A DNA stretch of 5,587 nucleotides from Thermoplasmata archaeon (GTDB lineage Archaea; Thermoplasmatota; Thermoplasmata; Thermoplasmatales; Thermoplasmataceae): assembly GCA_021811505.1 (NCBI GenBank), contig JAJZOM010000069.1, positions 1 to 5,587 of the forward strand. The letters run 5' to 3'. This document shows, piece by piece, positions 1-5,587 of this stretch. The notes under the pieces are model-generated. The model did not search any database and was not told the origin of the DNA. It worked only from the letters and a program-made list of their open reading frames with translations. Position numbers and translations under genes: made by a program. Every line of letters begins with the position of its first letter. The stretch's first letter is position 1.

Positions 1-882
1 ATAGGGGCCGTAATATGATCCAACACCGGCATGATCTCTTCCTATTATGAAATGTGTGCAACCGAAATTCTTGCGCATTATTGCGTGTATAACGGCTTCT
101 CTTGGACCAGCATACATCATTTCGTAGTTAATCGGAGATAGGAGAACACTACCATTGGGAAAGTAATTGTCTATCAGTGTTCTGTACCCTTTGATTATGG
201 CTTCGTCGCTGTAATCTCCGTTTTTTTTCTTTCCAATCACAGGGTTGATGAAGAGGCCATCCGTGCTCTGCAAAGCCATTTTCTGAATGTATTCGTGTCC
301 GCGATGCGGGATATTCCTTGTTTGAAATGCGGAAATAGTTTTCCAGCTTTTCTGCTTGAAGATTTTTCTGGTTGCATTCGGAGTCATTACAAGTTCGCTG
401 AAAGGTAATTCAGGTGATATTGACCATAGAAGCTTGCCCGAGATAATTTTTCTGGGTTTGACTGCGATTTTTGCTACTCCGGGATGTTCCAGAGAATCTG
501 TTCCAAACACCGCTCTACCGTACATTCTCCAATCTATTCTGAATATTTCTTCAGCCTTGACACAGCCCACGGATTTTCCTTGGAAATTAAGGATTACATT
601 ATCACCCTCCCTTATGATTTCATTAGTTTTGTCCTCAACATGCAATAAGTATGGGATACTCCATGGAATGCCGTTTTCAAGTCTCTGGCTTTCAAGAATT
701 GATAGATAATCGTTCTGCCCTACAAATCCATGTAGAGGGCTGAATATTCCATCTTTTATATTGGAAATTGTGGATGCAGCTTCTGAATCGACCTCAATTC
801 TGAAAAGCCCTTTTACGTCAAGTTCTGATCCTTCCGGGTCTTTTATTGATACGAGGTTTCCACCATGTGGTTCAGAAAACAT
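1..882 (-). CDS. sat: ATP sulfurylase (sulfate adenylyltransferase), C-terminus cut by window edge
   Basis: Catalyses ATP + sulfate to adenylylsulfate (APS) + pyrophosphate, the activating step of sulfate assimilation in the cytoplasm. The 294 residues visible show the family's motifs in order: GIFSPLHGF (about 45-53), QTRN (187-190) followed by the nucleotide-binding HRGH (193-196), GPREAVIHA (259-267) and GRDHAG (281-286). The reading frame is open to base 1; archaeal Sat proteins are usually some 380-450 residues, so about a quarter is missing. Two in-frame ATGs exist, at 888 and 882. I chose 882 because the GGAGG at 891-895 is 8 bases from it but only 2 bases from 888. It overlaps the end of cysH by 11 bases, so the two are surely one transcript and probably translationally coupled. 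No APS kinase domain is seen in the visible part. Identification is firm from the motifs; the exact start is an inference. Confidence 0.95.
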   Translation of the reverse strand, partial: MFSEPHGGNLVSIKDPEGSELDVKGLFRIEVDSEAASTISNIKDGIFSPLHGFVGQNDYLSILESQRLENGIPWSIPYLLHVEDKTNEIIREGDNVILNFQGKSVGCVKAEEIFRIDWRMYGRAVFGTDSLEHPGVAKIAVKPRKIISGKLLWSISPELPFSELVMTPNATRKIFKQKSWKTISAFQTRNIPHRGHEYIQKMALQSTDGLFINPVIGKKKNGDYSDEAIIKGYRTLIDNYFPNGSVLLSPINYEMMYAGPREAVIHAIMRKNFGCTHFIIGRDHAGVGSYYGPY

Positions 883-1660
883 TGTCATTTCCTCCGTTGT
901 TTGAACCTTTTTCCCGTTTTCCAGAAATGCGTATAAAGTCCGGAGTGGAAAGAAGCTTTTCAGAGCCTTCGGTGTGCAGTCCGCATTCCTTCTGGCCATC
1001 TTCCCACCACCAGCGTCCGGATCGCTGGTCATCTCCCTGCCGCACCGCCCTTGTGCAAGGCTCACAGCCAATGCTCGGATATCCCAGGTCATGCAGTTTA
1101 TTGTACGGGACATTATTCTGTTTTATATAGTCCCAGACCTGATCAGATTTCCACTCTATTATTGGATTAACTTTGACTATGTCCTTTTCCTTGTCGTATT
1201 CCACCAATTTCGATCCTGATCGAAATATAGTCTGTTCCCTTCTGATGCCGGTTATCCATATCTCGTGGTTTTTTAGGATTCTCCGCAACGGTTCAACTTT
1301 CCTCACATTGCAGCAGAGTGCCCTGTTTTCCCTGGATTTGTAAAATAGGTTGAGGCCGTATTCATCGACCATTTTCTGAACTTCCTCTTTATCCGGGAAG
1401 AAGGTACGAAAGGAGATTCCGTAACCATTTCTTACCGTATCCATAATCTGATAGGTTTCCTCGGGTAAGCGTCCCGTGTCAATGGAAGCGATCTCGATCC
1501 GGTTTCCATGTTTCTTAATCAGGTTCATCATGACCATGTCCTCTGCGCCGAAGCTTGAGGTAAATACAGCCCGGTTTCCAAACTCCTGAGATATATAGCC
1601 CAAAAATTTCGCTGGATCTCTGCTATGTTTCTCAAGATTGACCATTTCTTCCGGATTCAT
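872..1660 (-). CDS. cysH: APS/PAPS reductase of the iron-sulfur type (CysH family)
   Basis: Reduces the activated sulfate made by Sat to sulfite plus AMP (or PAP) using a thiol donor such as thioredoxin. The 262 residues show SSFGAED (35-41, phosphate-binding loop), DTGRLPEET (61-69), the cysteine pair C116-C117, GIRREQ (138-143), C199-x-x-C202, and the C-terminal ECGLH (225-229) with the catalytic Cys226. The CC plus CxxC set ligates a [4Fe-4S] cluster in APS-using enzymes, and no APS kinase is visible here, so APS is the likelier substrate; this remains an inference. The length is normal for the family. The ATG at 1660 has no ribosome-binding site but lies about 26 bases from the centre of a TATA box (1683-1690), which fits a leaderless first gene. 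A perfect palindrome lies just before the start. Its stop overlaps the sat start. Confidence 0.95.
   Translation of the reverse strand: MNPEEMVNLEKHSRDPAKFLGYISQEFGNRAVFTSSFGAEDMVMMNLIKKHGNRIEIASIDTGRLPEETYQIMDTVRNGYGISFRTFFPDKEEVQKMVDEYGLNLFYKSRENRALCCNVRKVEPLRRILKNHEIWITGIRREQTIFRSGSKLVEYDKEKDIVKVNPIIEWKSDQVWDYIKQNNVPYNKLHDLGYPSIGCEPCTRAVRQGDDQRSGRWWWEDGQKECGLHTEGSEKLLSTPDFIRISGKREKGSNNGGNDNVF
891..895 (-). promoter_or_regulatory. Ribosome binding site of sat, inside the end of cysH
   Basis: GGAGG on the minus strand lies within the last codons of cysH, 8 bases before the ATG at 882. It decides between the two candidate sat starts and explains how the downstream gene of the operon is translated although the upstream gene appears leaderless. 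Confidence 0.7.
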
Positions 1661-1661
1661 C

Positions 1662-1676
1662 GGGGAAAATTTCCCC
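1662..1676. promoter_or_regulatory. Perfect palindrome, probable operator of cysH-sat
   Basis: The 15 bases read GGGGAAA-A-TTTCCCC, two 7-base arms around one central base. The palindrome sits between the cysH TATA box and the cysH start codon, ending one base short of the ATG. For a leaderless transcript this is positions -2 to -16, where a bound dimeric regulator would block polymerase. A one-base loop cannot form an RNA hairpin, so a DNA site is the better reading. A single half-site-like GGGAAAT lies at 1693-1699 on the other side of the TATA box. The regulator is not known; the winged-helix protein encoded divergently is a candidate. Confidence 0.6.
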
Positions 1677-1682
1677 TGACGC

Positions 1683-1690
1683 TATTAAAT
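1683..1690 (-). promoter_or_regulatory. TATA box of the cysH-sat operon
   Basis: The minus strand reads ATTTAATA here, in an AT-rich block flanked by GC-richer sequence. Its centre is about 26 bases before the A of the cysH ATG, the normal archaeal TATA-to-start-site distance. This predicts a transcript starting at or next to the start codon. Confidence 0.55.
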
Positions 1691-1733
1691 TAGGGAAATG
1701 AGACATTTTGAAAGGATATGCGCAATTTTTGCT

Positions 1734-1762
1734 TTTAAAGTGTCCATTATATCTTTAAAGCG
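1734..1762 (+). repeat. Direct repeat TTTAAAG(T/C)G, 20 bases apart
   Basis: TTTAAAGTG at 1734-1742 and TTTAAAGCG at 1754-1762 differ at one base and are offset by 20 bases, close to two helical turns. The second copy is the proposed comA TATA box. The first could be a duplicate promoter element or part of a binding site. The motif is AT-rich, so chance is quite possible. Confidence 0.25.
1753..1760 (+). promoter_or_regulatory. TATA box of the comA-HTH gene
   Basis: CTTTAAAG, within a longer AT-rich stretch from 1746, is centred about 25.5 bases before the ATG at 1782. No ribosome-binding site precedes that ATG, so a leaderless transcript is predicted. This also supports starting the protein at 1782 and not at the in-frame ATG at 1698. 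Confidence 0.55.
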
Positions 1763-1781
1763 AATAGAGTCGTGTACTAAC

Positions 1782-2759
1782 ATGGAATCATTCTTATCTG
1801 ACATAATCCAGAAAGATGGTGAAAAGATGGGCCGCACTATGGTAATAGACCGACTGGCCTTCGGAAATTATGAAGACATGTCTTTTCTGTCCCCTTATTT
1901 CAACATACTAAAAATAGGATGGACTCTCCCCAATTTACTCGATGAGCAAACGTTGAGAAGCAGAGTTTCAAAGTTTAGGGAACATAGCCTTCATGTCTCG
2001 AATGGAGGTACTTTGCTCGAAGTGGCTGTATCCAGAATGAGACATATTGATGCCATCAGGAAACTCATAGACACTGGATTCGACACAATTGAACTCAGCG
2101 AAGGTACAATCGATATTCCGGACAGAATAAAAATGGAAATAGCTGAATTTGTACATTCCAATGGACTGAAACTGAATTTTGAGGTCGGTAAAAAGAATCC
2201 GAGAAATCAGTTAAGCCTCACCGAGACCATAGAGAGGGCGAATGCAGCTATGGACCTTGAACCTGACCTCATAATTATCGAGGGCAGGGAATCCGGAAGG
2301 AGCGTTGAAATATATGACGATAATGGTGAGATAAAATGGGACTGGGTCACTTCAATTCTGGAATCTGTTTCACTGGAGAAAATCATGTTCGAAGCTCCCA
2401 TGGAAAAACAACAGATAGAATTCGTGATAAGGCTGGGATATGAGGTTAATCTCGGGAATGTTGACATTAGGAGTGTTGCAGCCCTTGAAACCCAGAGGAG
2501 GGGACTCAGGGGAGATACGTTTGGAATTTTCAGAGATTCATCAAATGTTACAGGTGCTCCAGCCACCAAGTTCGTATATTATGTAATTTCCAACCGCGGT
2601 CCCATAGATCAGAATTCTATAATACAGATAACAGGTTTAAAGAGAAAGACTGTTCAGAACTCAATCAAGATCCTTATAGAAAATGGCCTGATAAGAGAAA
2701 CCGTTGACCGGAACGACCTCCGCAAAAAAGTATATTTATTGAATCTTCTCAGGAAATGA
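1782..2759 (+). CDS. comA: Phosphosulfolactate synthase (ComA family) fused to a C-terminal winged HTH domain
   Basis: Residues 1-255 of 325 match ComA, a TIM-barrel enzyme that adds sulfite to phosphoenolpyruvate to give (2R)-phospho-3-sulfolactate, the first step of one coenzyme M route. Motifs seen: TMVID (19-23), LKIGWT (43-48), NGGTLLE (74-80), IELSEGT (103-109), EVGKK (134-138), IEGRESG (166-172), FEAP (203-206), NLGNV (223-227) and LETQRRGLRGDT (235-246). Most residues conserved in the family are kept, but the usual DKG near the N-terminus reads DRL. ComA normally ends near 250 residues. Here residues about 260-320 form a winged helix-turn-helix, with a recognition-helix-like GLKRKTVQNSIKIL followed by GLIRE and a basic wing. 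The gene is divergent from cysH-sat, whose product sulfite is the ComA substrate. The in-frame ATG at 1698 would add 28 residues lacking family similarity; the TATA spacing favours 1782. Enzyme, regulator or both is open. Confidence 0.85.
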   Translation: MESFLSDIIQKDGEKMGRTMVIDRLAFGNYEDMSFLSPYFNILKIGWTLPNLLDEQTLRSRVSKFREHSLHVSNGGTLLEVAVSRMRHIDAIRKLIDTGFDTIELSEGTIDIPDRIKMEIAEFVHSNGLKLNFEVGKKNPRNQLSLTETIERANAAMDLEPDLIIIEGRESGRSVEIYDDNGEIKWDWVTSILESVSLEKIMFEAPMEKQQIEFVIRLGYEVNLGNVDIRSVAALETQRRGLRGDTFGIFRDSSNVTGAPATKFVYYVISNRGPIDQNSIIQITGLKRKTVQNSIKILIENGLIRETVDRNDLRKKVYLLNLLRK

Positions 2760-2838
2760 ATTATCGCAGTTTCTCACAAATTTCTGTTGAATGTGGGCAA
2801 AGATTAAATTCTTAACTTTAATGGTGACATAAATAGGG
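2760..2838. other. Intergenic stretch without a recognised gene
   Basis: Between the comA-HTH stop and the structured leader the sequence is AT-rich. Apart from the weak inverted repeat at 2803-2822 and the possible TATA box at 2829-2836, nothing was found: no RNA gene, no convincing poly-T terminator and no plausible long reading frame. Confidence 0.5.
2829..2836 (+). promoter_or_regulatory. Possible TATA box of the MutS-like gene pair
   Basis: ATAAATA with a preceding C lies in the 173-base gap before the MutS-like genes and predicts a transcription start near 2858, giving a leader of about 75 bases. Another AT-rich stretch at 2803-2822, itself a weak inverted repeat (ATTAAA/TTTAAT), could serve instead and would start the transcript near 2835-2840. 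No clear terminator for the upstream gene is seen in 2760-2800. Confidence 0.35.
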
Positions 2839-2840
2839 AT

Positions 2841-2924
2841 GGAGTTCCCGGATAAGTGTCTGAATAAGACTGATAACTCCTGCTGGCAGCCTATCTGAAG
2901 ATAGTTGCTGTAAAAATGTAGGAG
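2841..2924 (+). promoter_or_regulatory. Structured 5' leader that can hide the ribosome-binding site
   Basis: Three pairings are visible. A hairpin at 2887-2910 pairs CAGC with GCTG and CTATC with GATAG around a TGAA loop, with a two-base bulge. Around it, CTCCTGC (2877-2883) can pair with GTAGGAG (2918-2924), which contains the ribosome-binding site of the next gene; one pair is a G-U wobble. Further upstream, GGAGTT (2841-2846) is exactly complementary to AACTCC (2875-2880) and would compete for the same anti-ribosome-binding-site bases. This is the layout of a translational on/off switch. It matches no riboswitch class that I recognise, and the upstream arm is transcribed only if the start site lies before 2841. 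Confidence 0.35.
2920..2924 (+). promoter_or_regulatory. Ribosome binding site deciding a GTG start
   Basis: AGGAG lies 5 bases before a TTG (2930) and 8 bases before the next codon, GTG (2933). The 8-base gap is the same as that of sat in this window, so GTG is preferred. Confidence 0.6.
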
Positions 2925-2932
2925 CTGATTTG

Positions 2933-4456
2933 GTGGTCTTCAGGAGCATACTGATAAAGGATTCAGACAGAAGGACAGATACTGCACGGGAAGAACCGGA
3001 ATTTTTTGTGGACCTTAATCTTGGTCAGATTGTGGACGGCATATCATCTTTGGCTAAGGAATATGACGTGAAGCCTTTCTTCATGAATCCGCTAGACAGT
3101 GAAGATGAACTCATCTACAGGCAAGAGATCTTTTCTGATCTGGAAAACCCTAGGCTTTTCGAACACGTAAAATCGTTTTCAATGGAGTTGAAGCGGGTTA
3201 ATAACTATCTTTCTGGAATCGACCGCATGTATGAATACCAGAGAGAAGGATGGTTCGCCGATGCAATTGAGATTTACTGCAATGCCGTCAGGAATTTTGC
3301 AGAGAACCTTTCTGATGAACCCATTCACTCTCTTGGAATGTCTGAACTTAGGGAATACCTGGATCAATACATAAAATCTGAGAATTTCTCGAAGCTTGTC
3401 AGCGATTTGCAAAGGATCAGATCAGAACTGTCTGAAGTTAGGTACGTTATGACCTTCGGATCGGACCGAATATCTGTTCAAAGGCGCGAGGCAGGCGAAG
3501 ATTATAGCCTGGAAGTGAAGAAGGTCTTCCGGAAATTCCAGGAAGGTGAGAAACAGGTGAGTAAAATTCCATTGAAAGAGCCCCTGGGTATGAGTCACGT
3601 TGAGGCTGCAGTGCTGGGTCTGGTTGCAAAACTCTATCCTGAAACCTTCAGAAACCTCACGGACTTCTGCTCAATGCACAGAGATTTTTTTGACGCCAGT
3701 ATATCGCGTTTTCATAGGGAAGTTCAGTTCTATGTCGCCTACCTTGAATACATCGCTCCAATAAAATCAAGAGGCCTCAGCTTCTGCATACCGAAAGTTT
3801 CCGCCGACAAAAATATCTCTGGAAAGAATATCTTTGATATTGCACTGGCAGCAAAGCTTGCCAAGAAAAGTGTCAATGTTGTTCCCAATGATTTTTACCT
3901 CTTAAACGGAGAACGCATAATTGTGGTCACCGGCCCAAACAATGGAGGAAAAACCACATTTGCCAGGGCATTCGGGCAGTCACACTACCTTGCAAGCCTT
4001 GGTTTACCTGTATCAGGTACTGAAGCACACCTGTTCCTGTTCGATAGAATATTTACCCATTTTGAAAAATCTGAGGACCTGGAAAATCTGAGAGGCAAAT
4101 TGGAAGATGATCTGGTAAGAATAAGGAGAATCTTCGATGATAGCACTTCCAGAAGCATAATCATCATAAACGAGATGCTAAGCTCAACGACAATAAGTGA
4201 CGCAGTATTCATTGGCAGGAAGATAATCGATATCATCCGGGGTTTGGATTGCCTCTGTATCTTTGTCACATTTCTTGACGAGATAACTGAACTGGATGGG
4301 ACTGTTAGTATGGTCAGTGAGGTTGATACGATGAATCCGGAAATTCGAACTTACAGGATTTTGAGACGCCCATCGGACGGTCTTGCCTATGCTATGGCAC
4401 TTTCCAGAAAATATGGAGTGACCTATGACAGCATAATGGAGAGGATCAAAGAATGA
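2933..4456 (+). CDS. MutS-related ATPase, first of a tandem pair
   Basis: A 507-residue protein with a helical N-terminal part and a MutS-type ATPase domain from about residue 325 to the end. Walker A is GPNNGGKT (334-341). The Walker B region reads IIIINEM (409-415) then LSSTT, where classical MutS has a D-E pair followed by GRGT; the Asp is Asn here. The histidine of the classical TH(Y/F) switch is replaced in VTFLDE (about 445-450). The FTHFEKSEDLENL stretch after Walker A is shared with the next protein. No room or motif exists for the N-terminal mismatch-recognition domain (no FxE motif seen), so mismatch repair should not be assumed. MutS-related proteins of this kind with NE at Walker B are known to me as a distinct subgroup. 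The next gene overlaps its stop by 4 bases (ATGA), suggesting coupled translation and a protein pair. TTG at 2930 is an alternative start. Confidence 0.85.
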   Translation: MVFRSILIKDSDRRTDTAREEPEFFVDLNLGQIVDGISSLAKEYDVKPFFMNPLDSEDELIYRQEIFSDLENPRLFEHVKSFSMELKRVNNYLSGIDRMYEYQREGWFADAIEIYCNAVRNFAENLSDEPIHSLGMSELREYLDQYIKSENFSKLVSDLQRIRSELSEVRYVMTFGSDRISVQRREAGEDYSLEVKKVFRKFQEGEKQVSKIPLKEPLGMSHVEAAVLGLVAKLYPETFRNLTDFCSMHRDFFDASISRFHREVQFYVAYLEYIAPIKSRGLSFCIPKVSADKNISGKNIFDIALAAKLAKKSVNVVPNDFYLLNGERIIVVTGPNNGGKTTFARAFGQSHYLASLGLPVSGTEAHLFLFDRIFTHFEKSEDLENLRGKLEDDLVRIRRIFDDSTSRSIIIINEMLSSTTISDAVFIGRKIIDIIRGLDCLCIFVTFLDEITELDGTVSMVSEVDTMNPEIRTYRILRRPSDGLAYAMALSRKYGVTYDSIMERIKE

Positions 4457-5587
4457 AAGCCTTTCTGATGTTCAGAGACAAAAATTTTGACGTAAATATG
4501 AAACTCCCATGGAATGCAGAACATCTTTTGAAGGACCTGGAGCTGGATACGATACTGGACAGCATGTCCATGGGTGATAAGTTCATCAGGGAAGTGTCAT
4601 CAAAGGTTCTACTGTCGGGTTCGAAGGATATGAGAACTATCCTGTATCGTCAGGATGTCTTGAAAGATGCTCTAAAAAATGCAGGAATTGTAAGGAAGAT
4701 CTATGGAATTCTGGTAAACGCCATCTTAGAGGCCAAGAAGCAATATTTCTGGATCAGCCATTCCAATCCGGAGTTTATCCTGCGTGAATCGATTGCCATA
4801 TTGACTATTTACCTGAATGCCCTGCAAAGGCTCAGAGACTTGGCGATCCAAATCTCAGGAAACTTTCAGTCAGAAGGATTCGTGTCCTTGCTATCCCTGA
4901 TGCAGGAAGAATTCAACGAGCAATACGTTGAAACTGTCAGGAAGCACCTTGCCAGCCTGAGGTTCACTAACGGAGTAATTGTCAGGGGCGGGCTGGGGAA
5001 AGGGAACGGATTGACGAATTACATGCTTCTGAAGCCTACGGGCAGAAAGTGGAGGTTGCCCAGTGTCCTTAATCCAAGAAATGGCCACCATTATACTTAC
5101 ATTCTTCCGGAACGGGATGAAACTGGCGCGCAATCGCTTACCGAAATGCGAATCAGAGGTATATTGTCGGTTTCTAGCATTCTAGGGGATTCTGCTGAAA
5201 ATGTTCTTAACTTCCTCAATGGACTCAAAGCTGAACTGGCTTTTTACATAGGTTGCATTAACCTGCACGATCAGATTAGTCAGATAGGGTCTCCGCTATG
5301 CTTCCCTCAGCCAGGGGAGACCGGCGATTCCAATTTGAAATTCCAGGAACTCTATGACTTGTCTTTAAGCTTGAAACTGAAAGGAAAGGTGGTTGGGAAT
5401 AATATTGACTCAAACGAGGCCGATCTCATAATCATAACGGGTGCAAACCGCGGAGGGAAATCTACCTTTCTGCGCAGTCTCGGCCAGGCCCAATTATTGA
5501 TGCAGTGTGGGGCGTTCGTACCTGCAGAGTCTTTCCAATATGGAATCTGCAATGATTTGTTCACACATTTCAAGAAAGAGGAAGACC
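4453..5587 (+). CDS. MutS-related ATPase, second of the pair, C-terminus cut by window edge
   Basis: The 378 residues visible run off the right edge in an open frame. The N-terminal part resembles that of the preceding protein (ILYRQDVLKDAL at 63-74 matches LIYRQEIFSDLE in the first). The ATPase domain starts near residue 323, with Walker A GANRGGKST (330-338) and LFTHFKKEED (369-378) at the edge. Walker B and the switch region lie outside the window, so it cannot be told whether this partner keeps the classical acidic pair. From the first protein's length, about 130-150 residues are missing. The ATG is within the ATGA overlap with the upstream stop and has no strong ribosome-binding site of its own, which fits translation by coupling. 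Sequence differs clearly from its neighbour, so this is an old duplication and not a recent repeat. The two probably form a heterodimer with two unequal ATP sites (inference). Confidence 0.85.
   Translation, partial: MKAFLMFRDKNFDVNMKLPWNAEHLLKDLELDTILDSMSMGDKFIREVSSKVLLSGSKDMRTILYRQDVLKDALKNAGIVRKIYGILVNAILEAKKQYFWISHSNPEFILRESIAILTIYLNALQRLRDLAIQISGNFQSEGFVSLLSLMQEEFNEQYVETVRKHLASLRFTNGVIVRGGLGKGNGLTNYMLLKPTGRKWRLPSVLNPRNGHHYTYILPERDETGAQSLTEMRIRGILSVSSILGDSAENVLNFLNGLKAELAFYIGCINLHDQISQIGSPLCFPQPGETGDSNLKFQELYDLSLSLKLKGKVVGNNIDSNEADLIIITGANRGGKSTFLRSLGQAQLLMQCGAFVPAESFQYGICNDLFTHFKKEED

Noticed and set aside
356..709. Plus-strand open frame of 117 codons
   Set aside because: It lies antisense inside sat, has no recognisable domain, and the minus-strand frame carries all ATP sulfurylase motifs.
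846..1219. Two overlapping plus-strand open frames
   Set aside because: Antisense to cysH and the start of sat; composition is as expected from the complement of real coding sequence.
1698..1781. N-terminal extension of the ComA protein from the ATG at 1698
   Set aside because: The added 28 residues show no family similarity and cover the proposed promoter; the TATA-to-ATG spacing fits 1782.
2207..2569. Minus-strand open frame of 120 codons
   Set aside because: Antisense to the conserved ComA core; no domain or ribosome-binding site seen.
2839..2910. tRNA or C/D box small RNA in the gap before the MutS-like genes
   Set aside because: No acceptor stem, T-loop or anticodon arm could be built. 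CTGA-like D boxes occur, but no proper C box (RTGATGA) is paired with them.
3985..4269. Minus-strand open frame of 94 codons
   Set aside because: Antisense to the ATPase domain of the first MutS-like protein; no support of its own.
2933..5587. Classical mismatch repair gene mutS
   Set aside because: The proteins are too short for a full MutS, lack the recognition domain, and the first has a non-classical Walker B.

Overview
The window looks archaeal, most likely from a Thermoplasmata-type organism (an inference, with no 16S or other marker here). Reasons: AT-rich TATA boxes sit about 26 bases before start codons, as in leaderless archaeal transcripts. Arginine is often AGA/AGG and isoleucine often ATA. 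One gene encodes the archaeal phosphosulfolactate synthase ComA. Base composition is moderate, with no insertion sequence, CRISPR array, tRNA or rRNA.

Left part (1-1660, minus strand): a two-gene sulfate-assimilation operon, cysH (APS/PAPS reductase with an iron-sulfur cysteine set) followed by sat (ATP sulfurylase, cut by the left edge). The genes overlap by 11 bases. Together they turn sulfate into APS and then sulfite. Middle (1661-1781): a divergent promoter region with a TATA box for each side and a perfect 15-base palindrome between the cysH TATA box and its start codon, a typical repressor-operator position.

1782-2759 (plus strand): a ComA homologue with an extra C-terminal winged helix-turn-helix domain. 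ComA adds sulfite to phosphoenolpyruvate, so the divergent locus would both make sulfite (sat, cysH) and use it (comA). The fused DNA-binding domain makes this protein a candidate regulator of the same locus.

2760-2932 is a non-coding stretch of about 170 bases whose right half can fold so as to hide the ribosome-binding site of the next gene. Right part (2933-5587, plus strand): two tandem, translationally coupled genes for MutS-related ATPases that have the C-terminal ATPase domain but no sign of the mismatch-recognition domain. The first has an altered Walker B motif; the second is cut by the right edge before its Walker B. They probably work as a heteromeric pair; their substrate is unknown.
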